From positions 1,984,001 to 2,048,000 of the forward strand of contig NC_008048.1 of NCBI RefSeq assembly GCF_000013985.1: 64,000 nucleotides of DNA. The letters run 5' to 3'. The notes beneath the pieces are model-generated. The model was not told the DNA's origin and did not search any database. It worked only from the letters and a program-made list of their open reading frames with translations. Numbering within the stretch: position 1 is the stretch's first letter; each line of letters starts with the position of its first letter. Source of the DNA: Sphingopyxis alaskensis RB2256. Lineage in GTDB: Bacteria; Pseudomonadota; Alphaproteobacteria; Sphingomonadales; Sphingomonadaceae. The translations under genes were made by a program, and so were the position numbers. Shown piece by piece: positions 54,556-63,793 of this stretch.

Positions 54556-55233
54556 ATGGCGGCGGTGACCGAACATCGGCTCCGCATCGACCCGGTCGGC
54601 ACGCCGCGCGCGACCATCGTTTTCGTCCCGCCGCTGTTCGAGGAAGCGAATCGCACGCGGCGCACGCTGGTGCTCGCAATGCGCGCGCTCGCCGCCGACG
54701 GGTTCGCGGCGCTGCTCCCCGACCTGCCCGGCCAGAATGAAAGTCCTGCCCCGCTCGACCGGATCGATCTGGAGCAATGGCAGCATGCGCTGGCGGCGAT
54801 CGTCGCCGCGATCGACGGTCGCGTCATCGTCGCATCGGTTCGCGGCGGCTGCCTCATCGACCAGCGCGCGCAGGCCGATGCCTGGTGGCGACTTGCCCCG
54901 GTCGGCGGCGCGGCGCTGCTCCGCACCCTGCTCCGCGCGCGCGTCAGCGCCGACCGCGAGGCCGGAATCGCCACGTCGCTCGAAAGCCTGCTCGCAACAG
55001 CCCGCGGCGGACCGCTGCTGCTCGCCGGCAATGCCCTCTCACCCGCGATGATCGCCGGGCTTGGCGCGGCCGAGGCGCAGCCGGTCGAACCGTTGCGCAG
55101 CATCCCCCTCGGCGAAGGCGGGATCGCGGGCACCCCCCTCTGGCTGCGCGCCGAGCCGGGCGAGGACGCAGCGATGGCGCGCGCGATCGCCGCGGACATC
55201 GCCGCATGGAGCCGGACATGCGGCATCAGCTGA
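54556..55233 (+). CDS. Exosortase A-associated hydrolase (type 2)
   Basis: A 225-residue alpha/beta-hydrolase-like protein (IVFVPPLFEEANRTRRTL, LLPDLPGQNESPAP). The catalytic Ser is not in the standard GxSxG form; ASVRGGCLID takes that place, which suggests a divergent enzyme. The frame is open to 54541, inside the REP repeat, so the ATG at 54556 is chosen. Its end overlaps the next hydrolase. This is a known XrtA-cluster family (TIGR03101 type). Confidence 0.75.
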   Translation: MAAVTEHRLRIDPVGTPRATIVFVPPLFEEANRTRRTLVLAMRALAADGFAALLPDLPGQNESPAPLDRIDLEQWQHALAAIVAAIDGRVIVASVRGGCLIDQRAQADAWWRLAPVGGAALLRTLLRARVSADREAGIATSLESLLATARGGPLLLAGNALSPAMIAGLGAAEAQPVEPLRSIPLGEGGIAGTPLWLRAEPGEDAAMARAIAADIAAWSRTCGIS

Positions 55234-56012
55234 GCTTCATCTGCGAAGGCGCCAGGCTCGCCGCCACGCTCGACGAGGCGCCGGGAGCGACCGGCCTGCT
55301 GATCGTGTCGGGCGGAAACGAAATCCGCTGCGGCGCGCATCGCGGCATGGCGATGCTTGCGGCGCGCGTTGCGACCGCCGGTCATCCGGTGTTCCGCTTC
55401 GACCGCCGCGGGATCGGCGACAGCGAAGGCACGAATTGCGGTTTCGAAAGCAGCGCACCCGACATTGCCGCCGCCACCGCCGCCTTTCGCGCCGCCGCGC
55501 CGCATGTCCAGCGCGTCGTCGCCTTTGGCAATTGCGACGCGGCGAGCGCGCTCCTGCTCCACCAGCCGCTACCCCTCGACGCCCTGATCCTTGCCAATCC
55601 CTGGACCTATGAGGCGGAGGCAATGGGGGCGGGCGACGCGCTGCCTCCCCCCGCCGCCATCCGCGCACGCTACCTCGCGCGGCTCGCCGATCCCCAAAGC
55701 CTGCTGCGCCTGCTGCGCGGCGATATTGATTTCGCCAAGCTGCGTCGCGGTCTCGCCGCGCTCCGTGGACCCAAACCCGCGTCGGCGCCCGACGGCCTCG
55801 CCGCGCGCTTGAACGAAGCGGCCCGGCGCCTCGCGATCCCCGCGACGATCCTGCTCGCGACCGGCGACCGCACCGCGCAGGCCTTTGCCGCCGACTGTCC
55901 CGACGCGCTAAAGCGCCTCCCCGTCGAACGCCTTGCGAGCCCGTCGCACAGCTTCGCGGGCGCGGACGGTGATTGGCTCACGGCGCGGATATTGGAGGTT
56001 TTGGGGCGTTGA
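55218..56012 (+). CDS. Exosortase A-associated hydrolase (type 1)
   Basis: A 264-residue alpha/beta hydrolase of the XrtA-linked family (TIGR03100 type). Motifs include LLIVSGGNEIRCGAHRG, FRFDRRGIGDSEG and AFGNCDAASALLL, the nucleophile elbow position. The ATG at 55218 has GGAG six bases upstream; an ATG at 55206 is an alternative. It overlaps the preceding hydrolase by 16 bases, so the two are coupled. Substrate unknown. Confidence 0.8.
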   Translation: MRHQLSFICEGARLAATLDEAPGATGLLIVSGGNEIRCGAHRGMAMLAARVATAGHPVFRFDRRGIGDSEGTNCGFESSAPDIAAATAAFRAAAPHVQRVVAFGNCDAASALLLHQPLPLDALILANPWTYEAEAMGAGDALPPPAAIRARYLARLADPQSLLRLLRGDIDFAKLRRGLAALRGPKPASAPDGLAARLNEAARRLAIPATILLATGDRTAQAFAADCPDALKRLPVERLASPSHSFAGADGDWLTARILEVLGR

Positions 56013-56058
56013 TGTTGCCGCGCCTGCGCGTGATGGCGGTTTTGGGGTTGTGATCCGC

Positions 56059-56091
56059 CGATCCTCCCCCTCCCCGTTCCGGGGAGGATCG
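56059..56091. repeat. Palindromic hairpin, GATCCTCCCC family
   Basis: CGATCCTCCCC (56059-56069) and GGGGAGGATCG (56081-56091) are inverted 11-mers. The stem lies between the hydrolase and malate synthase 3' ends and has no T-run. It is a dispersed palindrome related to that at 37040. Confidence 0.65.
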
Positions 56092-56110
56092 TATGACCGC
56101 TTCCGGCCGT

Positions 56111-58204
56111 TCACCCCGCCTTCTTCATCTGCCGATATTTGTGCAGCAGCGGTTCGGTGTAGCCCGACGGCTGCGCCACGCCTTCGAAGATCAGCGCGCG
56201 CGCTGCCCGATACGCGACGCTATCGGGCGTCAGCTTTTCGTACAGCGGGTCGCCCGCATTCTGGGCATCGACCTTCGCCGCCATCCGCGCCAGCGCGGCG
56301 TCGACCTGTTCGGGCGTGCAGACGCCGTGGAGGAGCCAGTTGGCGAGCGCCTGGCTGCTGATCCGCAGCGTCGCGCGATCCTCCATCAGGCCGACGTCGT
56401 CGATGTCGGGCACCTTGGAACAGCCGACGCCCTGGTCGATCCAGCGTACGACATAGCCCAATATGCCCTGGCAATTATTGTCGAGTTCGCGCGCGATTTC
56501 GGCGTCGCTCCAATTGCGCCCCACGGCGACGGGAATGGTGAGCAGGCGGTCCAGCGACGGCACCGCCTCGCGCGCGATCTCCTTCTGCCGCGCAAACACA
56601 TCGACCATATGATAATGCAGCGCATGCAGCGTCGCCGCGGTCGGCGAGGGAACCCAGGCGGTGTTCGCGCCCGATCTGGGGTGGCCGATTTTCGCCTCGA
56701 GCATCGCCCGCATCATGTCGGGCATCGCCCACATGCCCTTGCCGATCTGCGCCTTGCCCGACAGGCCGCAGGCGAGCCCGATGCGGACGTTGCGATCCTC
56801 ATAGGCGGCGATCCAGTCCGACGCCTTCATCTCGCCCTTCGGAATCATCGGTCCCGCGCGCATCGACGTGTGAATCTCGTCGCCGGTGCGGTCGAGAAAG
56901 CCGGTGTTGATAAAGACGATGCGGTCCTTCACCGCGCGGATGCAGGCGGCAAGGTTCGCGCTGGTGCGACGTTCCTCGTCCATCACCCCGACCTTGATCG
57001 TGTGGCGCGCCAGCCCCAGCATGTCCTCGACCGCGTCGAACAGCCGGTTCGTGAAGCCGCATTCCTCGGGCCCGTGCTGCTTGGGCTTGACGATATAGAT
57101 GCTGCCCGCGCGACTGTTCCTGAGGGCGCCGAGGCCCTTCAGATCGTGGAGCGAGCACAGGCTGGTGATGACCGCATCGCACAGCCCTTCGGGCGCTTCG
57201 GCGCCACCGGGCAGCCGGATCATCGGCGTCGTCATCAGATGGCCGACATTTCGCACGAACATCACACTGCGGCCGTGGAGCGTGAACGGCTCGCCGTCGG
57301 GCGACGTCCATTCGCGGTCGGTCGCCATGGCGCGCGTGACGATCTTGCCGCCCTTTTCGAAACTTTCGGTGAGGTCGCCGCGCATCAGCCCCAGCCAGTT
57401 CGCATAGCCGAGCGTCTTGTCCTCGCCATCGACCGCCGCGACGCTGTCCTCAAGGTCGATGATGGTGGTCAGCGCGGCTTCGAGGATGACATCGGAAATC
57501 CCCGCCGGGTCGGTCTTGCCGATCGCGCCGTCGGGGTCGATCACCAGCTCGATGTGCAGGCCATTGTGGCGGAGCAGAATACCGCCGGTTCTGCTGCCGA
57601 CCCATTGCGACGGATCGGCAAGCAAAAGCTGTCCGCCCTGCCAGTCGGCCCAGCGACCCGACGCCAGCGGCACCGCGTCGTCCAGAAAGGCCTTGGCGCG
57701 CGCGATCACCGCCGCGCCGCGTTCCGCATCATAGCCGCCGGGCTTCGCAGGCGGCGCGTCGAGTGCGTCGGTACCGTAAAGCGCGTCATAGAGGCTGCCC
57801 CAGCGCGCGTTGGCGGCGTTCAGGGCAAAGCGTGCGTTGAGGGCGGGCACGACGAGCTGCGGCCCGGCCATTGTTGCGATTTCCGGATCGACATTCGCCG
57901 TGCCGATCGCAAACGGCTCGGGTTCGGGGACGAGATAGCCGATCTCGGACAGGAAGCGCTGATAAGCGGCGGGATCGTGCGGCTGGCCTTCGCGGGCCCG
58001 ATGCCAGGCGTCGATCTGCGACTGCAACGCCTCGCGCTTCGCCAGCAGCTCCGTATTTTCCGGCGCAAACTGGCCCAGCAGAGCAGCGAAATCGGCCCAG
58101 AAGCGCGCGGCGTCCAGCCCCGTGCCGGGCAGCGCGCGCTGCTCGATGAAATCGGCCAGCCGCGAATCGACGGACAGGCCCGAGCGGTCGAGAAATTCGG
58201 TCAT
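56111..58204 (-). CDS. glcB: Malate synthase G
   Basis: Malate synthase G condenses glyoxylate with acetyl-CoA to malate. The 697-residue product has [17 protein letters not shown] and [20 protein letters not shown], the catalytic and substrate loops, and [14 protein letters not shown]. The length is normal for GlcB. GAGGG lies before the ATG. No isocitrate lyase gene is adjacent. Confidence 0.96.
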   Translation of the reverse strand: MTEFLDRSGLSVDSRLADFIEQRALPGTGLDAARFWADFAALLGQFAPENTELLAKREALQSQIDAWHRAREGQPHDPAAYQRFLSEIGYLVPEPEPFAIGTANVDPEIATMAGPQLVVPALNARFALNAANARWGSLYDALYGTDALDAPPAKPGGYDAERGAAVIARAKAFLDDAVPLASGRWADWQGGQLLLADPSQWVGSRTGGILLRHNGLHIELVIDPDGAIGKTDPAGISDVILEAALTTIIDLEDSVAAVDGEDKTLGYANWLGLMRGDLTESFEKGGKIVTRAMATDREWTSPDGEPFTLHGRSVMFVRNVGHLMTTPMIRLPGGAEAPEGLCDAVITSLCSLHDLKGLGALRNSRAGSIYIVKPKQHGPEECGFTNRLFDAVEDMLGLARHTIKVGVMDEERRTSANLAACIRAVKDRIVFINTGFLDRTGDEIHTSMRAGPMIPKGEMKASDWIAAYEDRNVRIGLACGLSGKAQIGKGMWAMPDMMRAMLEAKIGHPRSGANTAWVPSPTAATLHALHYHMVDVFARQKEIAREAVPSLDRLLTIPVAVGRNWSDAEIARELDNNCQGILGYVVRWIDQGVGCSKVPDIDDVGLMEDRATLRISSQALANWLLHGVCTPEQVDAALARMAAKVDAQNAGDPLYEKLTPDSVAYRAARALIFEGVAQPSGYTEPLLHKYRQMKKAG

Positions 58205-58372
58205 GCAAACACCCTCTGGTCGGCGCCGATGCGCCCGTGGACCCGGGGAGGAAAGGGCAGCAGCCCTATGCCGCGATTGGTTTCGATTGGCAATGGGCGC
58301 TTTTCAAGCTCCGCCGGGTAGTTTAGGTTGCACTGCACAATGAAACCGACCTTCCCCGAACGACCCGGATCC

Positions 58373-58672
58373 ATGGACGACGCACGACTGAAAATGATGG
58401 AAGCCATCGCCCGCAAAAAGCTGGTGACGGCGCAATATAACGGCCAGTCGCTGACGCTGGCGCCGCACCTGTTGTTCGAACGACATGGCGACCTGTTCGT
58501 CAGCGCGCTCAACCTGAACAAGAACTGGCGATCGGACGAGGAGCCGCGGCTCGGCCATTTCAAGCTCGGTGGTCTCGCGGCGGTCGTGCTCAGCGATGAC
58601 GGCTTCGATCCGCTCCCCGGCTTCGATGCCGCCCCGCCGCGGGAGCAGGATACGCCGCTGCTCGGCGTTTAG
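58373..58672 (+). CDS. Small WYL-like protein of unknown function
   Basis: A 99-residue protein (MDDARLKMMEAIARKKLVTAQYNGQ) with WYL-domain-like features, LTLAPHLLFERHGDLFVSAL. ATGs at 58373, 58340 and 58328 are all in frame; 58373 best fits the domain. Its TAG stop sits at the left edge of a MITE-like inverted repeat, and the final G may be element-derived. It may bind nucleotides or nucleic acid; not tested. Confidence 0.6.
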   Translation: MDDARLKMMEAIARKKLVTAQYNGQSLTLAPHLLFERHGDLFVSALNLNKNWRSDEEPRLGHFKLGGLAAVVLSDDGFDPLPGFDAAPPREQDTPLLGV

Positions 58673-58939
58673 AGCGCGACGACATGATATTGACCCACCG
58701 TGATTGCCCCCTGAAGTTCGTCGGCAAGAAGCGTCTCGCAGGACGGGCTGGTTGCCCGGACCAGAGACGCGCCGCTGTCCGGCGGGCTTCAGGGGGCAAC
58801 CCTTCCGGGGCGGGTCGATTCTGGCCGATTGCCACGTTGCTCGTCGGGCGCGATGTCCCGCATCGCGCCGCTCCTCGCGCCTCGCACTCGGCCAAAATCG
58901 CCTCCGTCACGGAGGGTCAATATCAGGTCATCGCGCTCT
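58671..58939. mobile_element. MITE-like element with 33-bp terminal inverted repeats
   Basis: The segments 58671-58703 and 58907-58939 are inverted, matching at about 30 of 33 positions (start AGAGCGCGA). A flanking T58670 and A58940 extend the pairing. Inside is a perfect 13-bp stem, TTGCCCCCTGAAG at 58704-58716 and its complement at 58787-58799, and a further GCGTCTC/GAGACGC stem. No gene fits inside its 269 bp. The TA at each end resembles a TA target duplication (IS630/Tc1-like), giving a non-autonomous element. It could also be a structured repeat. Confidence 0.75.
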
Positions 58940-58975
58940 AGGGTCAGCTCCCCGGGACGACAGGCGACGGCGCAA

Positions 58976-60151
58976 TCATGCGACGCCCACCGTCGCCGAC
59001 ACCGGCATTTCCTCCAGCGCCACGCGCACCTGGTTCCGCCCGGCCGCCTTGGCGCGGTAAAGCGCGGCATCGGCGCGGCGCAGCAGGTCGAACAGCGAAT
59101 CTCCGGGTCCGCGCTGCGCAACGCCGAAGGAGGCGGTAAAGCCGCGGTCGACTCCCAGCACCGGCAGCCGTGCCGCGGCAAAGGCGGTGCGCACCGCTTC
59201 GGCATAGATGCGCCCGTCGGACAGCATCGCGTCGGGCAGCAGCACCGCAAACTCCTCGCCGCCGATCCGCCCGACAATCGCGTCGGCGGGGGCGGCATCG
59301 ACCAGCATCGCGGCGAAATGTGCGATCACGCCGTCGCCCGCGGCATGGCCAAAACTGTCGTTGATCGTCTTGAAATCGTCGAGGTCGGCCGCGATCAGCA
59401 CTGCCGTTTCGCCATAGCGCAGCAGCGCAATCCCGGCATGCTGTTCGAACCCGCGCCGGTTGAGCACACTCGACAGCGGATCGGTTTCCGACCGCGCCAC
59501 GATCTCGGCGGTCGTGTCGCGCATCATCACCAGCAAAAGGACGAGCGCGATCGCCATCAGCGCAACGACGCTGGCGCTTTGCGAAATCGCGGCATAGGTC
59601 GACGCCATATAGCCCTGCGGCGAACTCGCGGTGCCGACAACCGCCGCGATCAGCGGTTTCGCCAGATAGATAAGCGCCGCAACGATCTGTAGCGCGATCA
59701 GCAACAGGTCGAGCGCCTGCCGCCGCCCCGATCGCACGATGACGATGGCAAACAGCGACTGCATCGCAAAATAGGGCATCTGATACAGCGTCAGCCGTGG
59801 CGACGATCCGTACGGCAGGCTGAAAATCACCGGCACGGCCAGGATCGTCAGCACCCAGATTGCGGCGATTGCGATCCACGGCGGCGCGACCCGGTAATGC
59901 GAGGCAACACCGATCAGCGCGAAACTCTGCGCCAGCAGGAAGACGAGGAAGATGCTGATGCCCGTGGGGGTCGGATCGACTTGCCGCGTCAGCAGGAACT
60001 CCAGACCGACATTGACAATACCCAGCCCGCATCCGGCCGCCAGCCACCACGCGCCCCGCGCGGTCCGGTTGGTCACCGCGACCACGGCGAACGCGGCGGC
60101 GATCAGGCCGGCGACGGACATGTTGATGGCAAGGACAAAGGCGACGGACAT
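58976..60151 (-). CDS. Membrane-bound diguanylate cyclase (GGDEF domain)
   Basis: A 391-residue protein. About seven hydrophobic helices cover residues 5-210, a sensor-like membrane domain. The GGDEF domain (about 220-385) has RIGGEEFAVLLP as active-site motif (GGEEF) and DPLSSVLNRRGFEQ at its start. An RxxD inhibitory site is not present five residues before the motif. It is predicted to make cyclic di-GMP at the inner membrane. No EAL domain is seen. It stands alone, divergent from the M20 gene. Confidence 0.9.
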   Translation of the reverse strand: MSVAFVLAINMSVAGLIAAAFAVVAVTNRTARGAWWLAAGCGLGIVNVGLEFLLTRQVDPTPTGISIFLVFLLAQSFALIGVASHYRVAPPWIAIAAIWVLTILAVPVIFSLPYGSSPRLTLYQMPYFAMQSLFAIVIVRSGRRQALDLLLIALQIVAALIYLAKPLIAAVVGTASSPQGYMASTYAAISQSASVVALMAIALVLLLVMMRDTTAEIVARSETDPLSSVLNRRGFEQHAGIALLRYGETAVLIAADLDDFKTINDSFGHAAGDGVIAHFAAMLVDAAPADAIVGRIGGEEFAVLLPDAMLSDGRIYAEAVRTAFAAARLPVLGVDRGFTASFGVAQRGPGDSLFDLLRRADAALYRAKAAGRNQVRVALEEMPVSATVGVA

Positions 60152-60331
60152 GGGCTCACTCGAAAGGGTGTCGGCAAGCCTAACCCTCCCGTCGCCAAGT
60201 TTCGGTTAACAGGCTGCGATTCGGCCTGTCCGCGCGGCTATCTTGCGGACCAGGGGTGATGAACCACAGCGCAGCGACAAAATCGCGGGCCGGGGGTGCC
60301 AAAGCCGCGCGGCGCTCGCTATAGCCGCTCC
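60152..60331. other. Divergent intergenic region
   Basis: 180 bp between the cyclase and M20 hydrolase starts. A short AT-rich stretch (TTTCGGTTAACAGG, 60200-60213) may serve as a promoter. No other feature is visible. Confidence 0.35.
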
Positions 60332-61540
60332 ATGATCCAGTTGACTGCAACCGAACAGGCGACGCTCGACCGCGCGGCCGACGCACCGATGCTGGCGCAG
60401 GTCGAACGATGGGCCGCGATCAACAGCGGCACGGGCAATCTTGCGGGGCTGAAGACGGTCGCGGGGCAGCTTGCCGACGCCTTTGCCGCCTTACCCGGCG
60501 AACTGCGGCTCGTCGCGCCCGATCCGGTCGAGAGCGTCGATGCCGCGGGGCGCGTCAATATCGTCCAGCGCGGCGAGCACCTGCACCTTCGCGTACGGCC
60601 CGACGCGCCCGTGCAATTGCTGCTCACCGGGCACATGGACACGGTGTTCGCCGCCGACCATCCATTCCAGACACTGACCTGGCTGGAGGATGGCGTGCTC
60701 AACGGTCCCGGCACCGCCGACATGAAGGGCGGGATAGCGGTGATCCTCGCCGCGCTGACCGCGCTCGAAAGCTCGCCACTCGCGGATCGCGTCGGTTATG
60801 ACGTGATGATCAACAGCGACGAGGAAACGGGCAGCCACGCCTCCGCGGCGCTGATCGCCGAACTGGCGCGTGGCAAGACCGCCGCGCTCACCTACGAACC
60901 CGCGCTTCCGGACGGCACGCTCGCAGGGGCGCGGCCGGGCAGCGGCAATTTCAGCATCACCATCCATGGCCGCAGCGCCCACGCCGGGCGCAACCCGGAG
61001 GAGGGGCGCAACGCCCTGGTCGCCGCGGCCGATCTGGCGCTGCGACTGAACGCGCTGAAATCGGGAGAGCTAAAAGTCAATCCGGCACGGATCGACGGTG
61101 GCGGCCCCAACAATGTCGTGCCCGATCAGGCGATCCTGCGCGTCAATATGCGTCCGTCGACCCCCGAAGCGATGGGCGGAGCGGAAAGCGCACTGCGCGC
61201 CGCAGTGGCTTCGGTATCAAGAGAGCATGACGTGCATTGCCATATCCACGGCGGTTTCAACCGCCCGCCCAAGCCGCTTGATGCCGCCGCAACGCGGCTG
61301 TTCGAGCTGGTGCGGACATGCGGTGCGGCGCTGGGCATCGACATTGCGTGGAAAGCGACGGGCGGCGTGTGCGACGGCAACAACATCGCCGCCTGCGGCA
61401 TCCCCGTGGTCGATACCATGGGTCCGCGCGGCGGCGCGATCCATTCGTCGGACGAGTTTCTGATCACGGGCAGCCTCGCCGAACGCGCGCAGCTGTCGGC
61501 GCTGACCATGATGCGACTAGCGGAACGGGGGACTGTGTGA
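60332..61540 (+). CDS. M20-family metallohydrolase linked to arginine catabolism genes
   Basis: A 402-residue M20 metallopeptidase (ArgE/carboxypeptidase G2 type). The metal sites are in LTGHMDTVFAA, GPGTADMKGG and NSDEETGSH; TIHGRSAHAGRNPEEG is in the dimerisation domain; and the C-terminal His is in GAIHSSDEF. It lies directly before astA with overlapping ends. No AstE-type gene is visible, so it may hydrolyse a succinyl or acetyl intermediate in its place. The start at 60332 fits the family. Confidence 0.8.
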   Translation: MIQLTATEQATLDRAADAPMLAQVERWAAINSGTGNLAGLKTVAGQLADAFAALPGELRLVAPDPVESVDAAGRVNIVQRGEHLHLRVRPDAPVQLLLTGHMDTVFAADHPFQTLTWLEDGVLNGPGTADMKGGIAVILAALTALESSPLADRVGYDVMINSDEETGSHASAALIAELARGKTAALTYEPALPDGTLAGARPGSGNFSITIHGRSAHAGRNPEEGRNALVAAADLALRLNALKSGELKVNPARIDGGGPNNVVPDQAILRVNMRPSTPEAMGGAESALRAAVASVSREHDVHCHIHGGFNRPPKPLDAAATRLFELVRTCGAALGIDIAWKATGGVCDGNNIAACGIPVVDTMGPRGGAIHSSDEFLITGSLAERAQLSALTMMRLAERGTV

Positions 61541-62538
61541 ATCATGTGATCCGGGCGGCCAAACCGGGCGACCTGCAAAGCATTTACGAAATGGCGAAAC
61601 TGACGGGCGGCGGTTTCACCAACCTGCCCCCCGACAAAAGGGCGCTGCGCGCCAAGCTCGAACGCGCCGAAGCGAGCTTTGCATCGGAAAAGGAATATCC
61701 CTCCGACGAGCTGTATCTGATGGTGCTCGAGGATCTGGACAGCGGCGAGGTGCGCGGCACCTGCCAGATCTTCGGGCAGGTCGGCCAGCGCTGGCCCTTT
61801 TATAGCTATCGCATCGGCACCGACAGCAAGCATAGCGAACAGCTCGGTCGCACCTTTCACGCGCAGGTGCTGATGCTCAGCAACGATTTGAACGGCGCCA
61901 GCGAGGTCGGCGGGCTGTTCCTGCACCCGGCGGCGCGCGCCGGCGGGCTGGGCCTGCTGCTCGCGCGCTCGCGCTATCTGTTCATCGCGCGCCACCGCGC
62001 GCGTTTCGCCGATCGCATCCTGGCCGAGCTGCGCGGCGTGATCGACGAGGCCGGCGGCTCGCCTTTCTGGGACGGAGTCGCGGGCAAGTTTTTCGGCATG
62101 AGCTTTCAGGAAGCCGACCAGTTCAACGCGGTCCACGGCAACCAGTTCATCGCCGACCTGATGCCCAAGCATCCGGTCTATATCGCGATGCTGCCCGAAA
62201 CCGCGCGCGCAGTGATCGGCGTCCCCCACCCAACGGGACGCGCCGCGATGCGGATGCTGGAAAATGAAGGTTTCGCCTTTGAAAATTACATCGACATCTT
62301 CGACGGCGGCCCGACGATGACCGCGCGCACCGATCAGGTGGCGAGCATCCGCGACGCAAAGCATGTCGAGGTGACGGGCATCGCCGAAGATGGCGAGGAT
62401 GCGCTGATCGCAACAGGGCGGCTCGCCGATTTCCGCTGCTGTTTCGGCAAGGTCGATGCCGAGGGCCGGATCGACGCCGACGCCGCGCGGATATTGAATG
62501 TCGGCAAGGGCGACGCAATCAGCTGGATCGGACGTTAG
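61537..62538 (+). CDS. astA: Arginine N-succinyltransferase
   Basis: AstA transfers succinyl from succinyl-CoA to arginine, the first step of the AST pathway. The 333-residue product has VIRAAKPGDLQSIYEMAK and EVGGLFLHPAARAGGLG, the family motifs. The GTG at 61537 overlaps the M20 gene stop (GTGA). It is followed by astB. Confidence 0.95.
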   Translation: MNHVIRAAKPGDLQSIYEMAKLTGGGFTNLPPDKRALRAKLERAEASFASEKEYPSDELYLMVLEDLDSGEVRGTCQIFGQVGQRWPFYSYRIGTDSKHSEQLGRTFHAQVLMLSNDLNGASEVGGLFLHPAARAGGLGLLLARSRYLFIARHRARFADRILAELRGVIDEAGGSPFWDGVAGKFFGMSFQEADQFNAVHGNQFIADLMPKHPVYIAMLPETARAVIGVPHPTGRAAMRMLENEGFAFENYIDIFDGGPTMTARTDQVASIRDAKHVEVTGIAEDGEDALIATGRLADFRCCFGKVDAEGRIDADAARILNVGKGDAISWIGR

Positions 62539-62539
62539 G

Positions 62540-63787
62540 ATGCTGACCGAAATCAATTTCGACGGGATCATCGGCCCGACACACAATTATGCGGGACTGA
62601 GCCGCGGCAACATCGCGTCGGCGAGCCACGCCGGCGACGTGTCGCAGCCGCGCGCTGCCGCGCTGCAGGGCATCGACAAGATGCGCCACAATCTCGTGCT
62701 CGGTCTGCCGCAGGGTTTCTTCGTGCCGCTCGACCGCCCCGATGCGCCATGGCTAGCGGCGCTCGGCACGAGCGTCGAGAAGGCCGAGGGCCATTTGCGC
62801 GCGCAGGCCTGGTCGGCGTCGTCGATGTGGGCCGCGAACGCCGCGACCGTCTCGCCCGCGCCCGACAGCGCCGACGGCAAATGCCATCTGACGGTCGCCA
62901 ACCTCGTCACCATGCCGCACCGCAGCCACGAATGGCCGGGAACGCTGGCGCAGCTCCGCCTTGCCTTTGCGCATCCCGCCTTTTCCGTCCATCCACCCGT
63001 TCCCGCTCCCTTCGGCGACGAAGGCGCGGCAAACCATATGCGGCTGTGCAGCGGCCACGATAGGGTCGGCGTCGAAATCTTCGTCTATGGCGTCGCCGGG
63101 GGGCGCTTTCCGGCGCGCCAGCATCTCGACGCCTCGAAGGCCATTGCGCGGCGCCACCGGCTCGACCCGGCGCGCACGCTCTTCATTCGCCAGTCGGACA
63201 CCGCGATCCAGGGCGGCGCTTTCCATAACGATGTCGTCGCCGTGGCGAACGAGCATGTGCTGTTCACGCACGAAACCGCATTCGAGGATCGCGAAGCCGC
63301 GCATGCCGAAATCCGCGCGGCCTTTCCCGCGGTCGAAATCGTCGAGGTGCCCGCCAGCGCGGTGAGCCTGGCGCACGCGATCAAATCCTATCTGTTCAAC
63401 GCGCAGCTCGTCACCCTGCCCGAAGGCGGCATGGGGCTGGTCCTGCCGACCGAGGCACACGAAACGCCCGCAGTATGGAACTGGCTGGAGGCGATGATCG
63501 TCGGCAACGGCCCGATCCGCCGTCTGTTTCCTGTCGATGTGCGGCAGTCGATGGCGAACGGCGGCGGCCCGGCATGCCTGCGGCTGCGCGTCGTTGCCGA
63601 TCCCGCGACCGTCGATCCACGCTTCCTCGCCGACGAGGCGAAGCTCGACCGGATCGCCGGGGTGGTTGCGAAACATTGGCCCGAAGCTATCGCGCCCGCC
63701 GATCTCGCCTCGACCACGCTGCTCCATGACGTGCGCAGGGCGCGCCTCGCGCTGCTCGACGCGCTCGACCTTTCCGAACTCGGCTGA
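62540..63787 (+). CDS. astB: N-succinylarginine dihydrolase
   Basis: AstB hydrolyses N-succinylarginine to succinylornithine, CO2 and ammonia. The 415-residue product starts MLTEINFDGIIGPTHNYAGLS and contains FIRQSDTAIQGGAFHNDVVAVAN, a catalytic region of the guanidino-modifying fold. The ATG at 62540 lies one base after the astA stop. It is a bona fide full-length member. Confidence 0.95.
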   Translation: MLTEINFDGIIGPTHNYAGLSRGNIASASHAGDVSQPRAAALQGIDKMRHNLVLGLPQGFFVPLDRPDAPWLAALGTSVEKAEGHLRAQAWSASSMWAANAATVSPAPDSADGKCHLTVANLVTMPHRSHEWPGTLAQLRLAFAHPAFSVHPPVPAPFGDEGAANHMRLCSGHDRVGVEIFVYGVAGGRFPARQHLDASKAIARRHRLDPARTLFIRQSDTAIQGGAFHNDVVAVANEHVLFTHETAFEDREAAHAEIRAAFPAVEIVEVPASAVSLAHAIKSYLFNAQLVTLPEGGMGLVLPTEAHETPAVWNWLEAMIVGNGPIRRLFPVDVRQSMANGGGPACLRLRVVADPATVDPRFLADEAKLDRIAGVVAKHWPEAIAPADLASTTLLHDVRRARLALLDALDLSELG

Positions 63788-63793
63788 CGACAT

